Origin: Primulina eburnea
Taxonomy: Eukaryota; Streptophyta; Magnoliopsida; Lamiales; Gesneriaceae
Direction: 5' to 3'
DNA length: 64,000 nucleotides
Assembly (NCBI RefSeq): GCF_022965805.1
Contig: NC_133103.1
Coordinates: forward strand, 50,108,386 to 50,172,385
The position numbers and the translations under genes are program-made. Each line of letters begins with the position of its first letter. Within the stretch, counting starts at the first letter, position 1. The notes under the pieces were generated by a model. The model did not search any database. It had not been told where the DNA came from and was given only the letters and a program-made list of their open reading frames with translations. Shown here piece after piece: positions 23,298 to 32,816 of this stretch.

Positions 23298-24618
23298 AGA
23301 GTATGCTAAAAAAGAAGGCATTAACTTCAATGAGATATTTTTTCCAATGGTTCGACTTATAACAGTCAGAGTAGTGTTGAAATTGTGTGATGTGTTTGAC
23401 ATATATCTAGAACAGCTAGATGTATAAACGGCAATTCTTCATGAAGATCTTGAAGAAAAAATCTATTTACTCCAGCCAGAAGGTTTTTCGGAATAAGGCA
23501 AAGAGAACTTGGTTTGTATGTTGAACAAATCTCTGTATGGTCTCAAACTGGCGCCGAGGTGTTTGTACAAGAGATTTGATTCCTATATCATGAGCCTTGG
23601 ATACAATTGACTGTGTGCAGACCCTTGTAAGTATTTCAAGAGGTCTGATGATGATTATATCATTTTGCTATTGTATGTGGATAACATGTTGGTAGCAGGG
23701 TCCAACAAAGATCAGGTCCAAGGATTGAAGGCATAGTTGGCTAGGAATTTTTATATGAAAGACTTGAGACCAGCAAACAAGATTCTAGATATGCAAGTTC
23801 AACAAGACAGAAGTAACAGAAAGATTTGGTTTTCTCAGAAAAATTATTCGATAAAAGTCTTGCAACGCTTCAACATGCAAGATAGTAAGGCAGTTTCGAC
23901 CCCTCTTCCTGTTAACTTCAAGTTATCCTCCGAGATGTGTCCCAGCAGTTAAGCAGAGAGGATGGAGATGTCTCGAGTACTATATGCATCAGTAGTGGGA
24001 ATTTTGATGTTCGCATGGTCTGTTCAAGACTAGACATTGCTCAAATAGTGGGAACAGTTAGTCGGTATATGACGAATCTTGGACGAGATCATTGGAGTAC
24101 TGTTAAGAGGATTTTTATATACATTAAGGATACCCAAAATGCTGCATTATGTTATGGAGGATCGGATTTTACACTCAGGGGCTATATCGATTCAGATTAT
24201 GCAGATGTTATCTACAATGGAGGCAGAATACATGGAAGCTACTTAAGCATATAAGGAGGCAATATGTATTAAAAGGTTATTGGAGGAGATCGAGCACAAA
24301 CAAGAGAATGTTTTGTGACAGTCAAAGTGTCTTGCACATCGCAAAGTATCCAGACTTCCATTCTATATATGACTAAACACATTGGAGTTCAATTTCACAT
24401 TGTTCCAGAAGTAGTAGAAGAAAGAATCATGGATATGTAGAAGATCCATACAAAGGAATTTATGGCTAATTTTTTGACCAAGCTAATGAACATTGATAAG
24501 TTTGTATGGTGTAGATCCTCAATTAGCCTAACGGAAACGTAAGCAGCAGAGAATGGCAAGATTGAAAGGATGTGTGAAGATGTGTTTGATTCTCAATCAA
24601 ATCTCCAAGTGGGAGAAA
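23298..24618 (+). pseudogene. Copia RT-RNase H relic (Tork/Tnt1-like)
   Basis: RT and RNase H pieces read in order: AKKEGINFNEIFFP (from about 23306), a DLEEKIYLLQPEGF block (about 23440-23490), SLYGLKLAPR (about 23530-23560), LLLYVDNML in place of a YVDD active site (about 23668-23692), and an RNase H-like GYIDSDYAD (about 24180-24210). Stops and small indels recur every few hundred bases. A CCAAGTGGGAGA polypurine tract precedes an LTR at 24619. Gag and integrase are missing. The relic lies upstream of the terpene synthase promoter, in the opposite orientation. Confidence 0.88.
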
Positions 24619-25054
24619 TGTCGGTAAAGAAATGGATTGGCACAGGAAATGCATTAAATGCATTTCTGGTGGTGGTTATTGAGCGAAATGATCAGAATAT
24701 CAAATTTGACAACGTAAGTGTTCAGATGGGAAGACGCGTTTTCACTCTGATGATGATCTCTATAAATAAAGTTCCCTCCCTCATTCAGAAATCATTCTAT
24801 TCTCAGTTCTTTTCTATCATCTTATAGCATTTAAGTACTTAGTTATATAATAATAATATTTGTAAGGTGTTTGTTCTCCTTTATTAAGAGAGTATGTGTT
24901 CTATTTGGAAACACAGTGAGTGATTGTACACCATAAAATATTATAGTGGAATTATTTTCATCTTACTCGTGGTTTTTACCCTAATAAAATTTAGGAGTTT
25001 TCTACTTAAATCTCGGTGTCCAGTTTTATATTTTATTTTTATATTATTATCTCA
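24619..25054 (+). repeat. 3' LTR of the Tork/Tnt1-like relic
   Basis: It starts TGTCGGTAAAG after the polypurine tract, has TATAAATA at 24761-24768, and seems to end at CTCA (25051-25054). The right end is inferred from a plausible CA and from the start of a duplicated host block soon after. Confidence 0.65.
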
Positions 25055-25069
25055 GGTTATCGTACGTGG

Positions 25070-26230
25070 GACCAACAAAAAATCTATAAAGTTATATACA
25101 AAAATTAATTGGCTGGCATTCCATTCCATTCCATGTAGCTTCAATCATTGCTCATTTTTCGTTGTACAAATACATATTTATCCCAATCTCCACTTATGCA
25201 CCTCACTCCACCTCATTATTTTTCCAAAGTTACTAATATCAGAGCAGCCAATAAACGGTGTCACGGATTATTTTTTTCATTGTTTTCTTGTTTTTAATTT
25301 ATTATTTTAAAATTACAGTTTAGTCCATAATTAATTTTCATAATTATGAAATGACTTTCATTTAAATATAATCAAATGAAATTACTATATGTAATAATTT
25401 CAAATTGCAGTATGGCTCATCATTAATTTTTACAGTTATGATGTTACTCTTATTTGAATATAAATCAATTAATTATAAAAAAAATTCTTTATATATATAT
25501 TGATCATACTGTAAAAGGGTATTTATTTAATGTATAAGTATAATTAATTGGCAGAGTTTTATCAAATATGTTATTATGTACATACAAATTAAATAATTCA
25601 ATTATCACGTTTTTATTTATGTTTTGAAAAAAAATTAAATTACACGTAGTATGAGAGTACTTTAAAAAAATTTAATAAAATATTTCAAATAACCAACAGA
25701 AGTATCTTGTAGCAAACTATAATGCTTGGCCAGAGGGATTCAATCTTTCAAAAATAAAAAATATATTATACAGAATTTATACATCATGTGGAAGGGAAAA
25801 ATATCATTTAAAATTTGATGTTGACATCACACCTTCCTCCATTGATTTTGAAACTCATTTTTTTGTGCGTGCTATTTCTGAAGCCATCGGTCTGTATACA
25901 TCATATGAAATGATTTTATATATTTTTTAAATCATCGAGAAAATATAACTGCAGATTTTTATTTCTATATTTTGGCCAAAGCAAAAAAAAAAAGAGCGAA
26001 TTATACATCATATGAAAGGATTCTATATTTTTTTTAAGAAAATATTTCAAAAAATCGATAGATTTAGCTTGTAGCAAAGTCTAATTATTGGTCCCAGGCA
26101 TTTAAAATTTGATGATTACATCACTGGTTAGCGATATTGGAGGCGTCACATCTCAGATTTTGCAATCTATATTATGCAAGAAAATTAAAGTATATATAAA
26201 CCATGTGTATTATAAACGTGTGCAGAATGA
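25070..26230. repeat. duplicated intergenic block, copy A
   Basis: It matches copy B (49268-50377 plus 63488-64000) across more than 1 kb. Shared landmarks: TCCATTCCATGTAGC, CACCTCATTATTTTTCC, TCTTGTAGCAAACTATAATG and a CATCATGTGGAAGGG segment. It is non-coding and AT-rich. Copy A is uninterrupted at GAGGGATTCAATC, where copy B carries a 13.1-kb insertion. It has an internal approximate repeat around CTTGTAGCAAA. Confidence 0.85.
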
Positions 26231-26494
26231 ACAAAGTTTAAATTTAGAATTGTGAACTTTGTCCTTCGTTTGTATATATTTTTTAAAAAAGTGAAAAATT
26301 GGTGCGGATGTTTTTTTTAAAATAAATTTTTATGATGGCGCCAAAGTAAGGAAAGATAAATATCTTGTTTTTATTTAGAAAAAGTTGTAGTATTAGTCTT
26401 GCAGCTTATTTTAGATTTTAGTCTTATAATTTGACAAAATTTGATTTTCATACAATAACTTGTAATTTTGTCAAAAACAATGCTTTTGTAGTGA

Positions 26495-26880
26495 AATATG
26501 CGACGCTCGGGCCCAAGAGGGCGAGGGTGATCATGGGTACCATGAGGTTGTACGGACAATGAGCGGCTCCTGACAAACTTATAGGCAAAAGAACTATGAA
26601 TTAGAATAAGAGGGATTCAAAAATTGTTTAGGTGAAACTGTATAGTTGAGAAATGGCTTAAAATATTTGACAGGTACTACTCATATCAAGAATATGCATC
26701 TTTTTTTCGTGAGCTCAGCACATAAAAACTCCAAAGTAAAGTGTGCTTGACTTTAGGCAATTATGAGATGAGTGACCCCTGGGAAGTTTCCTACAGTGTG
26801 TGAGTGAGGACATAAGCACGGTGAAAATATCCGCATTGGCACAGTGATGACAGTCGTCGAATCCAAGCTTTACATTTTTT
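26495..26880 (+). repeat. 5S-rRNA-derived dispersed repeat (Cassandra-like)
   Basis: Bases about 26681-26790 resemble the 3' two-thirds of plant 5S rRNA. There is a TCATATCAA start, AACTCCAAAGTAAAGTGTGC in the box A region, and GAGATGAGTGACCCCTGGG in the box C region followed by GAAGT. Cassandra TRIM LTRs are known to carry such a 5S segment. The boundaries of this copy are unclear, and I did not find a second LTR or primer site here, so solo LTR versus other 5S-derived repeat is open. It is too diverged to be a functional 5S gene. Confidence 0.65.
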
Positions 26881-27666
26881 GTCTGAAACCACTAAATCCA
26901 TCGATTATGGTTTATTTGGCACTAAATCACTCCTATTTGGAACATGTTAAATTCATCTGACAAAAAATGAGAAAAGTAAAGTAAAACGACCCTCAATAAT
27001 TCAAAATGGGAGGATTAAATATTGTCTTTTCCCTTTATTGTGTTTATGTATAGTCACATGAACCACATAATAAAGCATTTGCATCAAATAAATAATATTT
27101 GTTGAATTTAGTGGTTTCGAGAAAAAAAGACAAAATAAAAAAAATCTAGTTATTAGATGAAAACTAAAATTTACCAAGAAACAACACTAAGACCTAAAAT
27201 AGACTAACTTATAAGACTAAAATTACAATTTTCCTTGCTTATCTAATTAAAAGAGTTTATACAATAATTAAAATTAAAATCTATATATTATTTAGAATCA
27301 TAAATTTTGTTATTAATTTTTCAAATTTTGAAGTGAAAATTAAATGACATTAGAAATTTGAAAATTAAATTACAATTTTATTAATTCTAGACAACATTAC
27401 ACAATAACTAAAATTTAAAATAATATATATTATTTAAAATAATAAAATTTTCTTTTAAATTTACAAATTTTAAATATATATTGAATTGCATTAGAAATTT
27501 GAAAATCAAAATAAATATATACTGAATTGCATTAGAAATTTCTGTTGTCCTCATTTCGATTTAGAAATTAAAATTGGTTCTTGATTCAGTAAAATATTTA
27601 TTTACATTTGACTTGTTTTATATTAAATTATAAAAATATTATTTTTTATGACAAAATATTAGTTTT
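26881..27666. other. AT-rich intergenic DNA with degenerate repeats
   Basis: No gene is supported. The last 70 bp belong to a degenerate tandem array (TTTATGACAAAATATTAG units) that resumes after the SIRE-like element at 46197, so the element landed inside that array. Confidence 0.55.
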
Positions 27667-28675
27667 TGTTGAGGATCGAAGTTGAGTTTAGAGGGGGGTG
27701 AATAAACTCTACTCGTTTTTCATTCTGATGAGGTACTAAAATCCTGTTAAGGATAGTAGTTGATCTTGTGCGAATACTTTAACCTGATTACAATAAAATG
27801 TGCGGAAACAATCTGATGAAATAGTTGAAAAACAATAAAGCAGTAGGCAGCAGTTGTTTATGGAAGTTCGAAGATAAACTCTTCTACGTCTCCCCTTCTT
27901 CTGTTTCCAGAAGGTATAACTAAAAGACTTTGGATATTACAGTACAACACTTGTACGCACCCACTTCAGAAGTACTTACACCTCAGCCTACTGAAACTCT
28001 TAGTTTCTCAAGTCACAAGAATGTGAAACACAAAGTTCTGAAAAGACTCTTTTCAGATTACAGACTCTTCTGATAAAGTATAAATACAGTAAAGATCGTG
28101 AAGAGTGTAAGAATTAGTAGCACAAGATGATCTACAAAAGATCAGATATAAGCTATGAAGCGTGTGCTACTTTTCTTTGTGTTGAACTTTTAAAATGCTC
28201 AAGGAATTCTGATATTTGTTTGATAAGAGAGTAGCTTTGTTCCTTGAAAATGATATTATGCGAAGTGTCGTGTCGAACAAGGATTTGATCCAAGTATATA
28301 TAATCAACTGAGTTCAACGTTCACAATCAGAGAAGTCTTCAGATAACTGATACAATCAGCTTTATTACCGAAACAAGTTCCTGCAGAAAAGCTATAAAAC
28401 AATTAGTCTTGTTTTATACTTAATTGGGTAATATGCATTAAATGACTCCGTATAGTATTTAATGCTGCAATTAATACTAGTACTAGGAACTCTTTAACGG
28501 TAACAATTAAGATAGCAACGTTAGAAAACGTTCTCTACTGGTTTTGAATTGTTATCCATTTTCTACTGGTTTAGTTTAACTAGAACATCAGCTACTGATA
28601 AGTTTATTCTGTTGTTCTGGTCTGCTGTTCTACTGGTTTTAGTTATCATCGCCACAATAAAATTCATGTCTAACA
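27667..28675 (-). repeat. 3' LTR of the SIRE-like element
   Basis: It is nearly identical to 45182-46191. On the minus strand it begins TGTTAGACATG and ends TCCTCAACA. The adjacent AAAGGGGGAAATT (28690-28676, minus) is the polypurine tract. Confidence 0.95.
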
Positions 28676-28785
28676 ATTTCCCCCTTTGTGGTGATGCCAA
28701 AACCTAAACAGTAGAAAGTCGTTAAGTAAAATAGATAATCATTTAAACAAACGGATAATGTTAATAACGCATTAAAGTAAACAAA

Positions 28786-30120
28786 TCAATCGGTTCCAAT
28801 GTCCCTGTAAATGATTTCTTCATTTTGAGGTTCTTGATCTCTTCTGTTAGAAGGTTCAGCCTCATCTTCTGTTTGCCTAACTCCTGCTTGATCTCCTCTA
28901 TCTCCTCTATCTTCCCCCTTTTTGGCATCAGCGGCCACCACATGAGTAAAGAGATCATTCAGTCTGCCGGAAATATTTTGAATGCCATCGGTTAGCATCT
29001 CCAGATACGGGGTCTGAGAAGAGATGCGATTATCTAATGTAGTGATAGATTGATTTTGAGAATCAATCTTGGCATCCAAAAGTTCCACAGAAGTAGAGAG
29101 TGATCGAAAAAGATCATCATGCTCAGTGATTCGAGTGAGTATATCATTTTGAGCAAGCATGATGGTGCCGTGAGTCCTTGATATAGCTTGTCTGAAAACG
29201 GAGGTTTCAGCATACATCTTGTCCGTGGTCTCCTTAGTGAGATAGATGTATTTCCCCATTCGCTCTCGGAAAGATTTAGCAACACTGAATTCCGCAAGGT
29301 TTTCACAAGATATATGTTTCACTAAATCAGAGACGTTGTTGAGTTCGGTTTGTAGAAACCGAATATGATGTTCCAGGTCAAAAGCATCTGATTCCGGGGA
29401 AGGAGTTCGTGCAAGAATGCGTTGCTTGATCTCAGAAAGACGAGAATTCGTCGCAGTCAAAACAGGGAGGGAGACAGTTAACGCAGTAGAAACAGGAGGA
29501 GCATCCATCAATGCAGTAGAAGGAGCAGGGTCTGCTGTGCTCTCTGCTGGAATTGCAGAAACAGTAGGTTCAACAGCAACCAGAGGAATAGTAAAATCTT
29601 CAGTAGGAATGGCCAAGTCAGAGGCCAAAGCTTCTTCCATTGGGACAGTAACAGCCTGTGAAACTGAAGATGCTTCATAAGAAGGTGCAGAAGGCTGTTC
29701 CAGAAGAATGTTCATTTCTGCTTGATGTGCAGCAGAAAACAACTCTAAATTCGGCAGTAAAGAAGTAGCATCTGGTTCTGCTAATTGTTGTCCTGGGGTA
29801 GGAGAACCAGAAGGGGGCAAGGAAATAGCCAGTGCTGCTTCCAAAGTGGTAGAGACAGTAGGGACAATCGATTCAATGACTTCCTCAACTGAAGCCAGTT
29901 CATGCACGGACAATAGTGATGAGGACTGAATGGGCCTAGTCGGAGATGCAGGAGTACTAAGAACAGCAGCCTTTGGGGAGGCTGTAGTAATTTCCTCAAC
30001 TGTCTGATTCTGTTGAAAGATCGGGACAAGGCCAACATGATAAACAGTAGGCTCTCCAAAGCCTTGTTCTTGAGCAAGAAATTGCTCACTCATCTGCTTT
30101 AATCTGTCAGAAAGAATCAA
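28786..30120 (-). CDS. SIRE-like extra ORF, distal part (444 aa)
   Basis: This uninterrupted 444-codon frame lies between pol and the 3' LTR. The first third is rich in Ala, Pro, Ser, Thr, Glu and Val and low in complexity. From about residue 215 it becomes heptad-like with many Asp, Asn, Gln and Leu (around HHIRFLQTELNNV), suggesting a coiled coil. The tail is Glu/Asp/Arg-rich. There is no signal peptide or clear membrane span, so an envelope role has no support in the sequence. It starts at an ATG whose last two bases overlap the upstream frame's TGA. I recall similar proteins annotated in Lamiales genomes, with no known function. Confidence 0.7.
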   Translation of the reverse strand: MILSDRLKQMSEQFLAQEQGFGEPTVYHVGLVPIFQQNQTVEEITTASPKAAVLSTPASPTRPIQSSSLLSVHELASVEEVIESIVPTVSTTLEAALAISLPPSGSPTPGQQLAEPDATSLLPNLELFSAAHQAEMNILLEQPSAPSYEASSVSQAVTVPMEEALASDLAIPTEDFTIPLVAVEPTVSAIPAESTADPAPSTALMDAPPVSTALTVSLPVLTATNSRLSEIKQRILARTPSPESDAFDLEHHIRFLQTELNNVSDLVKHISCENLAEFSVAKSFRERMGKYIYLTKETTDKMYAETSVFRQAISRTHGTIMLAQNDILTRITEHDDLFRSLSTSVELLDAKIDSQNQSITTLDNRISSQTPYLEMLTDGIQNISGRLNDLFTHVVAADAKKGEDRGDRGDQAGVRQTEDEAEPSNRRDQEPQNEEIIYRDIGTD

Positions 30121-31610
30121 AATAAAATTTTGATCCTGAACAGCAGTAGGACAGCAGGATCAAAATTCGATTGAAGAACTTTCAGAACTGATTCTAATTT
30201 CTGACATTTCAGCTGATCGAGGATGAAGTTCCTTCTGCGCAAGGCCTCGATGACATTTTCTGTTTTTGCCAGCTGAAAAATTCTCTTTTCCGCATTCATC
30301 ATTTTGCCATAAGCCCCTTTTGTTTTGAAGTAAGCAAAGGAATGAAACAAACGGACAGTATGCCATTCATCGAATAAATTCATGTCATCGTTTGCAGAGG
30401 TCTCAATCTCGGCTAGATGAAGATCAACGCCGGTGGTGACAGTGGTCTTGTGACCAAAAATAGGTGGTTCTTCGATCATTTTCCCTTTGCCTTTGTCAGA
30501 AGATGAAATAGGCGCAATAGGTCGGAAAGCAGAAGACCCGCTTGCTGGTTCCCGAATAACGATTCCAGATGTTGGCTTAAAAGCAGTAGCAGTAGAAGGT
30601 GCTGAAACAGACGCAGTAGCGTGTGCAGTCGAAGAAGCAGTTGATCGAGCAGAAGGAACCGCTTCTGGAAAGACATGACGAATAGATACTTTCTCAATTT
30701 CAGACAGTGATGCTGTCTTTTTGATCTTAAGAATGGTGCGCGGTTTCTTCTTGGCTGGGGTTGGCACTGCTGGTCGAACAGCAGCAGCAGACTCTTCTGA
30801 TGCTGTTTTATCGGAATCCGTCGAAATAATCAATCGTTTCTTTGAAATTTTCTTTTGAGGTTTGGGAACCTCAGAAGCAGTTTCCCCAATTTCCTTCTTC
30901 ATTGCAACAAACTCCGCCACGGTTGGCTTCGGCCTTAGAGCCAATACATTTGCTGCATCAATCATGGTAACGGAAGTAGCATCGAGATCACTGGTAGATG
31001 CGAAACCAGCATCCTTGAGCAAAACACTGATCTGAACCGCGAAACCAGAACTCTTCCGAATAACCATGTCCTTCATAATTCTGAAAATAAAATGACTACA
31101 GTCCACCTTAATCCCCTTAGAGATGACAGTCATTACTTGAACTTTCTCCTTCGTCCACTTGTCGAAGGTGCCAGCCTTGATCAAAATAGCTTTAGCCACA
31201 ATATCGGCCAGAATCTGATACTCTATTTTGAGCAGTTTCTTGTGACAGGAAGGAGACACTTCTTCTCCAGATGTTGAGAAAGAGCTGAGAGCAACCGACA
31301 TATCTGTCTTGGAAATATCAGAGAGTTCAGACATACCCGAAAGTGGAAGGAGGAAGGTTGCTCCTAGATGTGCGGCATCAATGGAGATAGAAGCATCTCC
31401 TTGATTATGAACAATCCTTCCTTCATGCACTGTTGCTTTAGCGTAAAATTCCAGGAGAGCATTTTTGTAGATAACTGCTGGTGCTTACAGGAATTTCCGG
31501 AGTCCCGATTTCTCAATATCCTGAAACATTTTCAAGAGATTCTCATCCTTGATGTTGAGAACGGAAGCAAAGTTAACTTGATAAGCGTTAAGAGTGTATG
31601 CTCCAGCCAT
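30117..31610 (-). pseudogene. SIRE-like extra ORF, proximal part, one in-frame stop
   Basis: A likely true start is the ATG at 31610-31608 (MAGAYTLNAYQVNF). The frame meets a TAA at codon 42 (31487-31485), then stays open from 31484 to 30117. An internal ATG at 31430 gives 437 residues. The N-terminal 180 residues look globular. After about residue 190, counted from 31430, it is Ala/Ser/Thr/Pro/Lys-rich with basic KKPRTILKIKK-like patches. The C-terminal 90 residues are again folded-looking (DDMNLFDEWHTVRLFHSF). The family occurs between pol and the 3' LTR in SIRE-like elements. Its function is unknown. Confidence 0.72.
30126..30167. repeat. 13-bp perfect stem-loop at the junction of the two extra ORFs
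   Basis: The arms AATTTTGATCCTG (30126-30138) and CAGGATCAAAATT (30155-30167) are perfect complements around a 16-nt loop. In the element's sense direction the hairpin ends 6 nt before the ATGA overlap of the two frames. Confidence 0.9.
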
Positions 31611-32169
31611 TTCTGTATGCAGATGAGATCAGAAAAATTTTGCAGAGTTAGTTGAGGATATAGAGAAAGCAGTAGCTGAATATCGATAGCTATGAAACAG
31701 TAAAGGTGAAAATGTGAAATATGAAATAGATATACAGCCGTCAAATAAACATAAAGACACGTGTCAGTATGTTCTTGGTTGAGTGTTTGAAAAGTTTTGC
31801 AGAAACTGTCAGAAAGACGAATGATTTTGAAAATTTTGAAAAAGAGCGGGTTGTCTAGACGGTTACTAAAAGAATTCAGAAAAGGATTTGTCATTTTATG
31901 ATAACGTCTGCTGAAAGTTTCAGGGTACTGCAATATGCGAGCACTTTGTCAAAACCAGCAGACTTGTAGTTTTATCGAAAAGACAAACATCCTATCTGTT
32001 TTCTGAAAAGGTGTCAAACTCTTAGTCTGACTAAAATACTGTTCCCCCTCGGTAAATGCAATTAATAAGTGGTCATAATTGCGACAAGTGAGTCTTGGCC
32101 ATCTCTCAATCTGAGCCATTGAAAATGAACAGTCGCAATCTTGCGATTCACAAGAGTCTTTGTTCCCTC

Positions 32170-32177
32170 TATAAATA
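32170..32177 (+). promoter_or_regulatory. TATA box of an antisense unit inside the SIRE-like element
   Basis: TATAAATA lies on the strand opposite to gag-pol, 33 bp before an ATG in a good plant context (AACA before ATG). It sits in the long spacer between pol and the extra ORFs. Confidence 0.6.
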
Positions 32178-32210
32178 CCTGCAAAGCTTGAACGAAGTTA
32201 AACAAAAACA

Positions 32211-32468
32211 ATGAAAACTCAAGTAAAAAGAGAGTTAGAGTTTGATTCAGGAGATGAAGTAAAATTGTCCAGAGAGAAGTTTGAGAGTATCATAAACTTC
32301 GTAATGATCCTTGAAATACACTCCTGGAGTTGTAGTTTCCACAGTTATGCAGATCTTTTGCTTCGATTGAGTTTGAAATGTAGCATCGATTTCTTCCAAA
32401 AGCATGTTAATGCAATAAGAGAGTGCTGGTGGATTGATGATGCTGAAATCCTCTCTGATGCCCTGTAA
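32211..32468 (+). CDS. antisense 85-aa ORF with its own promoter and poly(A) signal
   Basis: The frame encodes 85 residues. It starts with an acidic/basic stretch (MKTQVKRELEFDSGDE), then a probably helical Leu/Ile/Trp/Phe-rich body, and ends near RECWWIDDAEILSDAL. No known domain is recognised. It is preceded by TATAAATA at 32170-32177 and followed by AATAAA at 32696-32701 with an upstream TGTAATGTACTG, so all parts of a small transcription unit are present on the plus strand. Antisense extra ORFs are known in some plant LTR elements, best described in the Tat lineage of gypsy, so finding one in a SIRE-like Copia is notable. Expression is inferred, not shown. Confidence 0.6.
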   Translation: MKTQVKRELEFDSGDEVKLSREKFESIINFVMILEIHSWSCSFHSYADLLLRLSLKCSIDFFQKHVNAIRECWWIDDAEILSDAL

Positions 32469-32695
32469 GGCATCTAAAAATTACATTAGTGCTGGCAAGA
32501 CCTAAGCTTGCTAGATTCTTTTTAGGCCTTTCTCTTCGAAGAAGACCATCTTTTTCCTGTTGAAGTACTTTGCAAGCAAATATCAGAGAGCTCCTATTAC
32601 AGAAGACAGACGCTACATGTAACGCTACTGGTTAAATAGCATAGAAGATCTACTGTTTTTACTTTTGCATCGTGTAATGTACTGAAATGGTTTCT
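32469..32695 (+). other. putative 3' untranslated region of the antisense unit
   Basis: This non-coding plus-strand stretch runs between the 85-codon ORF's stop and the AATAAA signal. It includes TTTTTAGGCCTTTC and a T-rich segment near 32660. The assignment depends on the unit being real. Confidence 0.4.
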
Positions 32696-32701
32696 AATAA
32701 A
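32696..32701 (+). terminator. poly(A) signal of the antisense unit
   Basis: AATAAA is preceded about 20 nt upstream by a TGTA-type element. It lies 228 nt after the antisense stop and about 115 bp before the 3' end of pol on the opposite strand. Confidence 0.5.
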
Positions 32702-32816
32702 ATTCCAGTTAACGTATCTGACTTACCTCTTCTGCTTTTCTGGAAATATCTTACTGTTAGTTCAATGCGATATCAATCAAGTAAGAATAAAGTTTAACTA
32801 AGTTAACAGACAATAA

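Noticed and set aside
26681..26790. Functional 5S rRNA gene
   Set aside because: Several changes in box A and the middle region and no following T-run terminator. It is a repeat-derived fragment.
29417..29680. Val/Gly/Ala-rich plus-strand frame with repeated VETGGA-like units
   Set aside because: Antisense of the low-complexity part of the 444-residue extra ORF. The repetition is a reflection of that composition.
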